In this document: piece after piece, positions 7,419 through 15,688 of the stretch
Layout of the letters: every line of letters starts with the position of its first letter
How positions within the stretch are numbered: the stretch's first letter is position 1
Made by a program: the position numbers and the translations under genes
Assembly: GCF_001673155.1 (NCBI RefSeq)
Contig: NZ_LZLE01000213.1
Span: 1 to 32,026 of the forward strand
DNA from: Mycobacterium sp. 1423905.2
GTDB taxonomy: Bacteria > Actinomycetota > Actinomycetes > Mycobacteriales > Mycobacteriaceae
Length of the DNA stretch: 32,026 nucleotides
Direction: 5' to 3'
The notes under the pieces: generated by a model
Database searches by the model: none
Seen by the model: the letters and a program-made list of their open reading frames with translations, nothing else
What the model was told of the DNA's origin: nothing

Positions 7419-9122
7419 TCATAACAGCCCTTCCGGAATGTCGACGTGACGGCTGCGCAACCATTCGCCCAGCCCCTTGGCCTGCGGGTCGAAACGCGCC
7501 TGGTAGGCGACACCCTGGCCGAGGATGCCGTCGATGACGAAGTTCAGCGCCCGCAGGTTGGGTAGCACGTGGCGGATGACGTCGAGATCGGCCGCCTCTG
7601 GCAACAGTTTTTTGAGCAGGTCGACCGTCAACGTGTTGGCCAGCCAACGCCATTGCTCGTCGGTACGCACCCATACCCCGACGTTGGCCGAGCCACCTTT
7701 GTCTCCGCTGCGGGCGCCGGCGATCAAGCCCAGCGGTCCACGCTGGGTGGGACCAGCCGGCAGCGGGTCGGGCAGTTCCGGCGGCTCGGCGGGCGCCAGC
7801 TCCAATGTCTCAGTGGCACAGGGTATTTCGGAGAGAGTCCCGTCGGGGTGTACGGCGACGTGTGTCACCTCGCGGGCGTCGACGTAGCCGGGGGTGAACA
7901 CGCCGTAGACTTGGCCTTCGCCGGGTGGGGCGGTGACGGTGAATCCGGGGTAACTGGCGAGCGCCAATTCAACGGCGGCGGAGGAGAATTGGCGTCCGAC
8001 GTTAGCCGGGTCGGGATCACGCACGACGCAGCGCAGCAGGGCGCTGGCGGCTTCTTCGGTGTCGGCGTCGACGTGGTCGGTGCGGGCCAGCGTCCATTCC
8101 AGCTCGGCCGGCTTGACGGTAAGGCTCGATTCGAGTTGCCGGCGTACCAATTCGGCTTTGGCCTCGATGTCCAAGCCGGTCAGCACGAACGTCATGGTGT
8201 TGCGGAAGCCGCCGATGCTGTTCAGTGACACCTTCAGGGTGGGCGGCGGTGGCTCACCCTGCACGCCGCTGATGCGCACGCGATCGGGGCCGTCGCTGGA
8301 CAGTTCGACGGTGTCCATCCGGGCCGTCGCGTCGGGGTTGGCGTAGCGGGCGCCGGTGATCTCGTAGAGCAGCTGCGCGGTGACCGTGTCGACGCTGACC
8401 AGCCCACCGGTGCCGGGGTGCTTGGTGATCACCGACGACCCATCGGCGTGCACTTCGGCCAGCGGGAAGCCGGCGTAGGTCAGGTCGGGCACCTCGGTGA
8501 AGAAGGAGTAGTTGCCGCCGGTGGCCTGGACTCCGCATTCGATGACGTGTCCAGCGACCACTGCGCCGGCGAGTTGGTCGTAGTCGGTGCGGCCCCAGCC
8601 GAAATGCGCGGCCGCCGACCCGACGATTACCGAGGCGTCGGTGACCCGGCCGGTGACCACCACGTCGGCGCCGGCGTTGAGGCAGTCGGCAATGCCCCAC
8701 CCGCCTAGGTAGGCGTTGGCGGTCAGCGGGGAGCCCAGGCCGAGTCCCGCGGCGCGCGGCTGCAGGTCGTCGCCTTCGACGTGCGCGACGCGAGCCGGGA
8801 TGCCCAGTCGCTCGGCCAGGGCGCGGACCGCGTCGGCCAGTCCAGCTGGGTTGAGTCCGCCGGCGTTGGCGACAATGCGCACTCCGCGGTCGTGTGCTTC
8901 ACCCAGGCAGCCTTCGAGCTGGGTCAAGAAGGTCTTGGCGTAGCCACGGTCGGGGTTTTTCATCCGGTCGCGGCCCAGAATCAGCATGGTCAGTTCGGCT
9001 AGGTAGTCGCCGGTGAGGTAGTCGACTTCACCGCCGGTGAGCATCTCGCGCATGGCGGAGAGCCGGTCACCGTAGAAACCAGAGCAGTTCGCGATACGCA
9101 CGGCACCAGAAGCAGGAGCCAA
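7419..9122 (-). CDS. AtuA-like / DUF1446 acyclic-terpene-utilisation family protein (Rv0976c-like)
   Basis: Protein of 567 aa and first gene of the leftward acyl-CoA operon. The N-terminal DUF1446 part runs from VRIANCSGFYGDRL through LTGDYLAELTMLIL and IVANAGGLNP. The last about 100 residues form the small AtuA-like domain (LGLIAGARSGDKGGSANVGVWV). The family is named after AtuA of the Pseudomonas citronellol/geraniol pathway; its biochemical role is unsolved. The start is TTG 9122, because GGGAGG lies 5 nt upstream at ideal distance; GTG 9101 is an alternative that lacks such a site. Co-transcription with a carboxylase, two dehydrogenases and a crotonase parallels atu and liu gene clusters. 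Confidence 0.87.
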   Translation of the reverse strand: MAPASGAVRIANCSGFYGDRLSAMREMLTGGEVDYLTGDYLAELTMLILGRDRMKNPDRGYAKTFLTQLEGCLGEAHDRGVRIVANAGGLNPAGLADAVRALAERLGIPARVAHVEGDDLQPRAAGLGLGSPLTANAYLGGWGIADCLNAGADVVVTGRVTDASVIVGSAAAHFGWGRTDYDQLAGAVVAGHVIECGVQATGGNYSFFTEVPDLTYAGFPLAEVHADGSSVITKHPGTGGLVSVDTVTAQLLYEITGARYANPDATARMDTVELSSDGPDRVRISGVQGEPPPPTLKVSLNSIGGFRNTMTFVLTGLDIEAKAELVRRQLESSLTVKPAELEWTLARTDHVDADTEEAASALLRCVVRDPDPANVGRQFSSAAVELALASYPGFTVTAPPGEGQVYGVFTPGYVDAREVTHVAVHPDGTLSEIPCATETLELAPAEPPELPDPLPAGPTQRGPLGLIAGARSGDKGGSANVGVWVRTDEQWRWLANTLTVDLLKKLLPEAADLDVIRHVLPNLRALNFVIDGILGQGVAYQARFDPQAKGLGEWLRSRHVDIPEGLL

Positions 9123-9158
9123 TGCGTCCTCCCTTCATTGGGATCACGGTCGTCGGAC

Positions 9159-9174
9159 AACCAACCAACCAACC
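9159..9174. repeat. Tetranucleotide repeat (AACC)4 upstream of the AtuA-like gene
   Basis: Four perfect AACC units, reading GGTT x4 on the strand of the operon, lie 37-52 bp upstream of its TTG start, flanked by ACCGGT. A change in unit number would shift promoter or operator spacing by 4 bp. Variability is not shown by one sequence. Confidence 0.8.
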
Positions 9175-9262
9175 GGTAGGTCAGCATAGCCGGAGAGGCG
9201 CAGCGGCGTGATACCAGCCTGCATCCGGCGGGTGCGTCCGGTCGAGTGCCGGGCCCGTCATT

Positions 9263-9291
9263 TTGGCGACCAGCAGGTCACCGACTATCGT
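9263..9291 (+). promoter_or_regulatory. SigA-type promoter for rpmF
   Basis: TTGGCG (9263-9268), a 17-nt spacer and TATCGT (9286-9291) match mycobacterial -35 and TANNNT -10 elements. Transcription would start near 9298 and give a leader of about 79 nt before rpmF, which has a GAGGAG ribosome site. Confidence 0.45.
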
Positions 9292-9376
9292 TAGAGCCAA
9301 TCGTCGCCATTCGGCCTCCCGGCCACGCCGCGCGACACGCCCGAACGAAACCCCAACTGAGGAGTAAGGCCCGACC

Positions 9377-9553
9377 ATGGCCGTACCTAAGCGCAGGATG
9401 TCGCGCGCGAATACCCGAAGCCGGCGCTCGCAGTGGAAGGCCACCACGACCGACCTCGTCGGCGTGACCGTGGCAGGCCAACAGCACAAGGTGCCGCGTC
9501 GACTGCTGAAGGCCGCCCGCCTGGGCCTGATCGATCTCGACAAGCGCCGCTAA
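9377..9553 (+). CDS. rpmF: 50S ribosomal protein L32
   Basis: A 58-codon gene giving [20 protein letters not shown] and ending [10 protein letters not shown], typical of mycobacterial L32 (57 aa in M. tuberculosis from memory). It is very basic and belongs to the large ribosomal subunit. It has no CxxC pairs, so it is the zinc-independent form. ATG 9377 is preceded by GAGGAGTAAGG. Longer readings in other frames across this stretch are shadows. It lies upstream of mprA in the same direction, as in M. tuberculosis, but the PE_PGRS genes found nearby in that species are absent. Confidence 0.95.
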   Translation: MAVPKRRMSRANTRSRRSQWKATTTDLVGVTVAGQQHKVPRRLLKAARLGLIDLDKRR

Positions 9554-9635
9554 CCACCTGTCGCTCGGAGGCGGGCAGTAAACGCACCGCCGCCCGCAGG
9601 GGCTGGTGTGACGATGTGGCGGGCAACGGCGCGTC

Positions 9636-9654
9636 TCTCAGCCCTGTCTCAGGC
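9636..9654 (+). promoter_or_regulatory. MprA box upstream of mprA
   Basis: Two 8-bp direct repeats, TCTCAGCC (9636-9643) and TCTCAGGC (9647-9654), are separated by 3 bp. This is the architecture described for the M. tuberculosis MprA box (two loosely conserved 8-bp subunits with a 3-bp gap). It lies 21 bp before the mprA start and implies autoregulation. Confidence 0.7.
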
Positions 9655-9675
9655 GTTCATACGACACTGGTCTGC

Positions 9676-10362
9676 GTGCGCATACTTGTCGTCGACGACG
9701 ATCGCGCGGTGCGCGAGTCGCTGCGCAGGTCCCTGTCCTTCAACGGCTACTCGGTCGATCTGGCCCATGACGGACTGGAGGCGCTGGACATGATCGCCAG
9801 CGACCGGCCGGACGCCCTGGTACTGGATGTCATGATGCCGCGGCTGGACGGGCTCGAAGTTTGCCGTCAGCTGCGTAGCACCGGTGACGACTTGCCGATA
9901 CTGGTCCTGACCGCCCGCGACTCGGTGTCCGAGCGGGTCGCCGGCCTGGACGCCGGGGCCGACGACTACCTGCCCAAGCCGTTCGCCCTGGAAGAATTGC
10001 TGGCCCGGATGCGGGCGTTGCTGCGCCGCACCAAGCCCGAGGACGCCGCCGAGTCGGTCGCCATGAAGTTCTCCGACCTGACCCTGGACCCGGTGACTCG
10101 TGAGGTGACCCGCGGCGAGCGTCGGATCAGCTTGACTCGCACCGAATTCGCGCTGTTGGAGATGCTGATCGCGAACCCGCGGCGCGTGCTGACCCGCGGC
10201 CGCATCTTGGAAGAGGTGTGGGGATTCGACTTTCCCACCTCCGGCAATGCGCTGGAGGTCTACGTCGGGTACCTGCGCCGCAAGACCGAGGCCGACGGCG
10301 AGCCGCGGCTGATCCACACCGTGCGCGGGGTGGGTTACGTGCTACGCGAAACACCGCCCTGA
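9676..10362 (+). CDS. mprA: Response regulator MprA
   Basis: OmpR/PhoB-type response regulator of 228 aa, partner of the MprB kinase in the mycobacterial envelope-stress and persistence response. The receiver domain has the acidic pocket VVDDD (residues 5-9), the phospho-acceptor Asp at about 51 ([12 protein letters not shown]), LTARDS and the conserved Lys in PKPFALEE. The C-terminal winged-helix domain contains [27 protein letters not shown] and [12 protein letters not shown] chose GTG 9676 (VRILVVDDD) because it opens directly at the receiver domain; no clear ribosome site precedes it, so a leaderless start is possible. The stop overlaps the mprB start in TGATG. Confidence 0.96.
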   Translation: MRILVVDDDRAVRESLRRSLSFNGYSVDLAHDGLEALDMIASDRPDALVLDVMMPRLDGLEVCRQLRSTGDDLPILVLTARDSVSERVAGLDAGADDYLPKPFALEELLARMRALLRRTKPEDAAESVAMKFSDLTLDPVTREVTRGERRISLTRTEFALLEMLIANPRRVLTRGRILEEVWGFDFPTSGNALEVYVGYLRRKTEADGEPRLIHTVRGVGYVLRETPP

Positions 10363-11891
10363 TGATTCGGTTGAGCCCACGACATCGCGCGCCGCTTCGG
10401 GCCACCAGCTCGTTGTCGCTGCGGTGGCGGGTGATGCTGCTGGCGATGTCCATGGTGGCGATGGTCGTCGTGTTGATGTCCATCGCGGTGTACGCGGTCA
10501 TTTCGGCCGCGCTCTACAGCGACATCGACAACCAGCTGCAAAGCCGCGCCCAATTGTTGATCGCCAGCGGCTCTTTGGCTGCCGACCCGGGCAAAGCCAT
10601 TGAGGGCACAGCTTATTCGGACGTCAACGCGATGCTGGTCAATCCCGGCCACTCCATCTATACGGCCAATCAGCCCGGCCAGCACCTGCCGGTGGGCACC
10701 CCCGAGAAGGACGTCATCCGCGGCGAGCTGTTCATGTCGCGGCGCACCGTGGCCGACCAGCGGGTGCTGGCCATCCACCTGCCCAACGGCAGTTCGCTGC
10801 TGATCAGCAAGAGCCTGCGGCCGACCGAAGCGGTGATGAGCAAGTTGCGGTTCGTGTTGCTGCTCGTCGGTGGTGTCGGGGTGGCGGTCGCCGCGGTGGC
10901 CGGCGGCATGGTTACCCGGGCCGGACTGCGGCCGGTGGCCCGGCTCACCGCAGCGGCCGAGCGGGTAGCCCGAACCGATGACCTACGGCCCATCCCGGTG
11001 TTCGGTAGTGACGAGTTGGCCAGGTTGACCGAGTCTTTCAACCTGATGTTGCGGGCACTTGCGGAGTCGCGGGAACGCCAGGCCCGCCTGGTCACCGACG
11101 CCGGCCACGAGTTGCGCACGCCGCTGACCTCGTTGCGCACCAACGTCGAGTTGCTGATGGCGTCGATGGAGCCGGGAGCGCCGCGGCTACCCGAACAAGA
11201 AATGGTCGATCTGCGCGCCGACGTGCTGGCCCAGATCGAGGAATTGTCCACGTTGGTAGGCGATTTGGTGGACCTGACCCGCGGCGACGCGGGCGCCGTC
11301 GTGCACGAGCCGGTCGACATGGCCGACGTCGTGGACCGCAGCCTGGAGCGAGTTCGTCGGCGCCGCAACGACATTCACTTCGACGTCGCGGTGATGCCCT
11401 GGCAGGTCTACGGCGACCCGGCCATGCTCACCCGCGCCACCCTGAATCTGATGGACAACGCGGCGAAGTGGAGCCCCCCGGGCGGTCACGTCGGTGTGCG
11501 GCTCACGCAACTCGACCCGACGCACGCCGAATTGGTGGTGTCCGATCACGGGCCGGGCATACCTGCCCAGGAACGTCGCCTGGTCTTCGAGCGGTTCTAC
11601 CGGTCGACGTCGGCGCGGGCGATGCCCGGCTCCGGACTGGGATTGGCAATCGTCAAACAGGTGGTCCTCAACCACGGCGGCTCGCTGCGCGTCGACGACA
11701 CCGTGCCGGGCGGCCAACCGCCGGGAACGTCGATATATGTGCTGCTGCCGGGGCGGCCGCTGCCGACGGCGCAGTACCCGCCGACCACGTCGGAAACCGG
11801 TGCGCAACAGCCCGGTGCGGCACCGGGAAAAGCGACCAGCGAGAATGCTGAATCACGGGGTTCGGAGAACGTTATCTCAGTGGATTCTTAG
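10362..11891 (+). CDS. mprB: Sensor histidine kinase MprB
   Basis: Membrane histidine kinase of 509 aa (M. tuberculosis MprB is 504 aa from memory). TM1 is at about residues 23-50 (VMLLAMSMVAMVVVLMSIAV). An extracytoplasmic sensor domain spans about 51-162 and TM2 about 163-183. A HAMP domain follows (GLRPVARLTAAAERVA). The phospho-acceptor is His249 in DAGHELRTPLTSL. The ATPase domain has the N box (LMDNAAKWSPP), G1 (DHGPGIP) and G2 (GSGLGLAIVK). It senses envelope stress and phosphorylates MprA, in the published model under DnaK control. The start ATG overlaps the mprA stop, so expression is coupled. The last about 45 residues are low-complexity and probably disordered. Confidence 0.96.
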   Translation: MIRLSPRHRAPLRATSSLSLRWRVMLLAMSMVAMVVVLMSIAVYAVISAALYSDIDNQLQSRAQLLIASGSLAADPGKAIEGTAYSDVNAMLVNPGHSIYTANQPGQHLPVGTPEKDVIRGELFMSRRTVADQRVLAIHLPNGSSLLISKSLRPTEAVMSKLRFVLLLVGGVGVAVAAVAGGMVTRAGLRPVARLTAAAERVARTDDLRPIPVFGSDELARLTESFNLMLRALAESRERQARLVTDAGHELRTPLTSLRTNVELLMASMEPGAPRLPEQEMVDLRADVLAQIEELSTLVGDLVDLTRGDAGAVVHEPVDMADVVDRSLERVRRRRNDIHFDVAVMPWQVYGDPAMLTRATLNLMDNAAKWSPPGGHVGVRLTQLDPTHAELVVSDHGPGIPAQERRLVFERFYRSTSARAMPGSGLGLAIVKQVVLNHGGSLRVDDTVPGGQPPGTSIYVLLPGRPLPTAQYPPTTSETGAQQPGAAPGKATSENAESRGSENVISVDS

Positions 11892-11984
11892 TCCGCGCGC
11901 GCAAGGTGGTTGTGCAGATAGTGTTGAAAACCAAGCCATGCAAGCCGCGCATGCCACGCCAAGTAGAGAAGAGCGACTAGCGAC

Positions 11985-13448
11985 ATGACGAATCACCCGA
12001 GGTATTCGCCACCGCCGCAGCAGCCGGGATATTCCGCGTCGAATCAGCCTGTGCCACCGGCCTACTCCCAGGGGCACCAGAGCTACAACCAGCAGTTCGA
12101 CTGGCGTTACCAACAGCCGCAAACGCAGCAGTACCGCCAACCCTTCGAGTCGTTCAGCGGTACCGGCGCCGGTCCGATACCCGGCGGTGGTACGCAGGCG
12201 GTTCCGCTGCCGGGCAATACCGGTGCCGGTCCGATCCCAGGTAGTACCGGATCCGGCCCCATCCACGGCCACACCGGGCCGGGGCCGATCCCCGGCATGT
12301 TGCCGCCGATGGGTCCGCCCCCGCCGGTTGCTCAGCGGCGCTCGCGTGCGGGCCTGTTGACCGTCGGCGCGTTGGCCATCGCGGTGGTGTCGGCCGGCAT
12401 CGGCGGCGCAGCGGCGACGGTGATCGAGATGGGACATCAAGGCGGCGTCGGGCACGGCACCACCGTGGCCTCGGGCGGGGCGCCGAGCGTTCCGGCGGCC
12501 AACATGCCCCCCGGCTCCGTCGAGCAGGTCGCCTCCAAGGTGGTGCCCAGTGTGGTCATGCTGGAGACCGACCTGGGCCGCCAGTCCGAAGAAGGCTCGG
12601 GCATCATCCTGTCCGCCGACGGACTCATTCTGAGTAACAACCACGTCGTCGCGGCGGCGGCCAAACCGCCGGCCGGAGCGCCGCCGCCCAAGACGACGGT
12701 GACCTTCTCCGACGGCCGTACCGTGCCGTTCACCGTCGTCGCGGCCGACCCGACCAGTGACATCGCGGTGGTGAAGGTGCAGGGGGTCTCCGGGCTCACG
12801 CCGATCGCTCTTGGTTCTTCGTCAGACCTGCGCGTGGGTCAACCGGTATTGGCGATCGGCTCACCGCTGGGCTTGGCGGGCACGGTGACCACTGGAATCG
12901 TCAGCGCGCTCAACCGACCGGTCTCCACGACCGGTGAGTCGGGCAACCAGAACACCGTGCTCGACGCCATTCAGACCGACGCCGCCATCAACCCCGGTAA
13001 CTCCGGTGGCGCGCTGGTCAACATGAACGGCCAACTGATCGGCGTCAACTCGGCCATCGCGACACTGGGCGCTGATTCTGGGGATGCCCAGAGCGGGTCG
13101 ATCGGCTTGGGCTTCGCCATTCCGGTCGACCAGGCCAAGCGCATCGCCGACGAGCTGATCAGCACCGGTAAGGCAAGCCACGCCTCGCTGGGTGTGCAGG
13201 TCACGACCGACAAAGGCATTCCGGGTGCCAAGGTGGTCGAGTTGGTCCCGAACGGTGCGGCGGCCAACGCCGGCGTGCCCAAAAATGTAGTGGTCACCAA
13301 AGTCGATGAACGGCCCATCAATAGCGCCGACGCCCTGGTCGCGGCAGTGCGGTCCAAGGCGCCGGGTGACAAGGTAGCGCTGACCTTCCTGGATCCGGCG
13401 GGTGGTAGCCGGACGGTGCAGGTCACGTTAGGTAAGGCGGAGCAGTGA
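11985..13448 (+). CDS. pepD: HtrA-like membrane serine protease PepD
   Basis: DegP/HtrA-type protease of 487 aa, expected to degrade or refold misfolded envelope proteins and to feed back on MprAB/SigE signalling. The cytoplasmic N-tail (1-118) is rich in Gln and Pro, with PIPG motifs at about 64, 83 and 101. One TM segment follows (about 121-148, GLLTVGALAIAVVSAGIGG). The trypsin-like domain has the triad His220 (ILSNNHVV), Asp259 (DPTSDIAVV) and Ser340 (NPGNSGGAL). A PDZ domain lies at the C-terminus (about 390-485). It is 20 residues or so longer than M. tuberculosis PepD (about 464 aa from memory), mainly in the N-tail. It starts 93 bp after mprB and overlaps moaB2 by 4 bp. Confidence 0.95.
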   Translation: MTNHPRYSPPPQQPGYSASNQPVPPAYSQGHQSYNQQFDWRYQQPQTQQYRQPFESFSGTGAGPIPGGGTQAVPLPGNTGAGPIPGSTGSGPIHGHTGPGPIPGMLPPMGPPPPVAQRRSRAGLLTVGALAIAVVSAGIGGAAATVIEMGHQGGVGHGTTVASGGAPSVPAANMPPGSVEQVASKVVPSVVMLETDLGRQSEEGSGIILSADGLILSNNHVVAAAAKPPAGAPPPKTTVTFSDGRTVPFTVVAADPTSDIAVVKVQGVSGLTPIALGSSSDLRVGQPVLAIGSPLGLAGTVTTGIVSALNRPVSTTGESGNQNTVLDAIQTDAAINPGNSGGALVNMNGQLIGVNSAIATLGADSGDAQSGSIGLGFAIPVDQAKRIADELISTGKASHASLGVQVTTDKGIPGAKVVELVPNGAAANAGVPKNVVVTKVDERPINSADALVAAVRSKAPGDKVALTFLDPAGGSRTVQVTLGKAEQ

Positions 13449-13993
13449 ACAAAGCCGACGCACAACTGTCGGAGCTCGGTTATACGGTGGCACCCATGGA
13501 ACAGGGTGCGGAACTGGTGGTCGGACGGGCACTCGTCGTCGTTGTCGATGACCGCACCGCCCACGGGGACGAGGACCACAGCGGCCCGTTGGTCACCGAA
13601 TTGCTCACCGAGGCGGGTTTCGTCGTCGACGGTGTGGTCGCGGTCGAGGCCGACGAGGTAGAGATCCGCAATGCTCTGAACACCGCGGTGATCGGCGGCG
13701 TCGACCTGGTGGTTTCGGTCGGCGGTACCGGCGTGACTCCCCGCGACGTCACACCCGAAGCCACCCGCGACATCCTCGACCGGGAGATCCTCGGCATCGC
13801 CGAAGCCATCCGGGCCTCGGGTCTGTCCGCGGGCATCACCGACGCCGGACTGTCCCGTGGGCTGGCCGGCGTCTCGGGAAGCACGCTGGTGGTGAACCTC
13901 GCCGGTTCCCGCTACGCCGTGCGCGACGGCATGGCGACGCTGAATCCGTTGGCCGCCCACATCATCGGGCAGCTGTCCAGCCTCGAGATCTAG
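13445..13993 (+). CDS. moaB2: MoaB2-like molybdopterin-binding (MogA/MoaB fold) protein
   Basis: Protein of 182 aa with the MoCF_BD fold: ALVVVVDDRTAHGDEDHSGP at the start of the domain, and VSVGGTGVTPRDVTPEATRDI, the typical GGTG motif that binds molybdopterin. The family adenylylates molybdopterin before molybdenum insertion. In mycobacteria MoaB2 has also been reported to interact with sigma factors, so a pterin role is not certain. The GTG start at 13445 overlaps the pepD stop (GTGA), so it is the last gene of the mprA-mprB-pepD-moaB2 unit. It converges on mscL with a 13-bp gap. Confidence 0.9.
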   Translation: MNKADAQLSELGYTVAPMEQGAELVVGRALVVVVDDRTAHGDEDHSGPLVTELLTEAGFVVDGVVAVEADEVEIRNALNTAVIGGVDLVVSVGGTGVTPRDVTPEATRDILDREILGIAEAIRASGLSAGITDAGLSRGLAGVSGSTLVVNLAGSRYAVRDGMATLNPLAAHIIGQLSSLEI

Positions 13994-14006
13994 GGCGGCG
14001 ACCCGC

Positions 14007-14465
14007 TCAGGTGTCCGCGCGGGGTCCGTGGCTGGGTGGCGGGCTGACCGCGACGGTGTCCGAAGTCCCGTGCTTTCCAGACGAGTGGCCGTTGGTCTGC
14101 GCCAGCAGGTCTCGGATTTCGGTGAGTAACACCGTTTGCGCGTCGTCGGCCTGCTCCACCTCGCCCTTCTTGCGCAGCCTGCTGTAAGGCAACACGACCA
14201 GGAAATACACCACCGCGGCGACGAGCAAGAAGTTGATCGCCGCGGACAGCACATTGTTCAAGTCGATGTACTGGTCGCCAGTGATGTGTATCGACAGGAT
14301 GCCGAACTTCCGGGTGTCCCCGACGCCGATCGAGCTGACCAACGGCTTGATGATGCTGTTGGTGAAGGCCGTGACCAATGCCGTGAACGCGGTGCCAATC
14401 ACCACGGCAGTCGACAGGTCGACGATATTGCCCCGCGAGAGAAACTCTTTGAACCCCTTGAGCAT
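14007..14465 (-). CDS. mscL: Large-conductance mechanosensitive channel
   Basis: Pentameric osmotic safety-valve channel, 152 aa (M. tuberculosis MscL is 151 aa). The amphipathic N-terminal helix is [22 protein letters not shown]1 carries the gate ([20 protein letters not shown]). A periplasmic loop follows, then TM2 ([27 protein letters not shown]). The cytoplasmic helix bundle is [26 protein letters not shown]. The C-terminal tail is polar and disordered. It starts 65 bp after the SAF-domain gene in the same direction. Confidence 0.97.
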   Translation of the reverse strand: MLKGFKEFLSRGNIVDLSTAVVIGTAFTALVTAFTNSIIKPLVSSIGVGDTRKFGILSIHITGDQYIDLNNVLSAAINFLLVAAVVYFLVVLPYSRLRKKGEVEQADDAQTVLLTEIRDLLAQTNGHSSGKHGTSDTVAVSPPPSHGPRADT

Positions 14466-14530
14466 GTGCTGCCCTTCCGCTGGACCGAACAGAGTTTGCT
14501 GTCGATCGCGCAGCGCGGGCGGCCAGGGAC

Positions 14531-15196
14531 TCAGTGCAGGGTCAGTGTCACCGCCTGGCCCAGCGCTGATCCCGCCACCGTGTTCGCCACGCGAGCCGGT
14601 AGCGCAACCAAGATTACGCGCTCGGTGTCGGCGGCCTGGGCTTTCTGTTTAGCCGACACCAAGACCACCACGGCGTCGGTGGCGATGACCTTCCCAACGG
14701 CCTGACCGCCCGGCTGCGCGTCGCCGGCGGGGGCGGCTAGCACGTCGACGACGTCACCGACTCGCACCAGGTCGATCAGGGCGTCGTCAGCCAGGTGCAG
14801 CGGCACCATCCGCGCTCCAGGCCCGGCCGTCAACTCGGCCAGTCGACTGCTCAGCAACCGGGCGTCGGTCAGAACCTCACCCCGGCGCGTCGGGCTGGCC
14901 AGCGTCGCACCGACGACCACGCCCACATCCGGTCGAGCCCCGTCGGGAAGCGTTGCGGCGGAACGCTTCTCGACGCGGACATCATCGGCGGTCAACGCGG
15001 TTCCCGGGATCAGGTCACGCACGGCCACCACCACCTCGGCACGGTCGTCGTCGGGATCCGAGCGCAGCGCCGAAACGCCGGCCAACACCACCAGGCCACC
15101 GGCGGCGATGCGCCGAGCCAGCACGGTGCGCGTCCAGTCTGGGCGCACCACCCTCGATAGCCGACTGAGCAGTGTCGGATTGAGCGATTCGCCCAC
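14531..15196 (-). CDS. SAF-domain / CpaB-like protein (Rv0990c-like)
   Basis: Protein of 221 aa from GTG 15196. A hydrophobic segment at about residues 30-44 ([15 protein letters not shown]) is a signal anchor or signal peptide. It is followed by a SAF domain ([36 protein letters not shown]) and an RcpC/CpaB-type region ([27 protein letters not shown]). Such proteins occur in Flp/Tad pilus assembly, but no pilus genes are in the window, so a general envelope role is more likely. In M. tuberculosis four genes (Rv0986-Rv0989c) separate its homologue from mscL; here they are adjacent. Confidence 0.8.
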   Translation of the reverse strand: MGESLNPTLLSRLSRVVRPDWTRTVLARRIAAGGLVVLAGVSALRSDPDDDRAEVVVAVRDLIPGTALTADDVRVEKRSAATLPDGARPDVGVVVGATLASPTRRGEVLTDARLLSSRLAELTAGPGARMVPLHLADDALIDLVRVGDVVDVLAAPAGDAQPGGQAVGKVIATDAVVVLVSAKQKAQAADTERVILVALPARVANTVAGSALGQAVTLTLH

Positions 15197-15260
15197 GCGG
15201 CAACCGTAGGCGCGCCGCGGCGCCGACGCCGTTCGGTAACGAGCTAGCTGTGGATAACCG

Positions 15261-15614
15261 CTAGCTGGCGGCGGCCTTTGTGGAGGACGTAGTAGCCGCA
15301 GAGGAGGAGGCGCCGCTCGACTTCTCGCTCGACTTGGACTTCTCGGACTTGTCCGACTTTTCGCTCGAGCCGGAGCTGGAACCGTTCTCGCTGCTCGACG
15401 AGGAGCCGTTGCTCGACGTCTTCTCTTTCTTGGCCGCCTCGCGGCTGTCGGTGCGGTAGAAGCCGCTGCCCTTGAATACGACGCCGACGGAATTGAACAG
15501 CTTGCGCAGCCGACCGGAGCACTTCTCGCAAGTGGTCAGCGCATCGTCGGTGAAGGCCTGCACAATGTCGAAGCGGTTGCCGCACTCCGTGCACTGGTAG
15601 CTGTAAGTCGGCAC
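15261..15614 (-). CDS. ruc: FmdB-type zinc-ribbon protein, redox-regulated chaperone Ruc (Rv0991c-like)
   Basis: Protein of 117 aa. The N-terminal zinc ribbon has C8-x2-C11 and C29-x2-C32 (YQCTECG and TTCEKCSG), followed by KGSGFYRTD. Residues from about 60 are a Ser/Lys/Glu low-complexity tail with repeated SSEKS-type units, predicted disordered. The M. tuberculosis homologue Rv0991c was reported to be a chaperone activated by oxidation of the zinc-binding cysteines, with the disordered tail involved; all four Cys are present here. It sits 75 bp downstream of the 5-FTHF cyclo-ligase in the same direction, probably in one operon. The tail codons are repetitive and may vary in length between strains. 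Confidence 0.88.
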   Translation of the reverse strand: MPTYSYQCTECGNRFDIVQAFTDDALTTCEKCSGRLRKLFNSVGVVFKGSGFYRTDSREAAKKEKTSSNGSSSSSENGSSSGSSEKSDKSEKSKSSEKSSGASSSAATTSSTKAAAS

Positions 15615-15688
15615 AAAAACCTCCGGATGATGTCAACCTGAATTAGCACTCTACCGTCTCAAGTGCTAGAACCGCCACGAAAGGCCGG

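Noticed and set aside
9181..9543. Minus-strand 120-codon frame across the rpmF promoter and gene
   Set aside because: It overlaps the clear L32 gene and a good promoter, and shows no protein-like features.
9571..9597. GCGGGC/GCCCGC inverted repeat after rpmF as an intrinsic terminator
   Set aside because: The stem is only 6 bp with a 15-nt loop and there is no U-tract; chance occurrence is likely at this GC.
11892..11984. A second MprA box before pepD
   Set aside because: I looked for two TCTCAG-like repeats with a 3-bp gap and saw none; pepD may be read through from mprAB.
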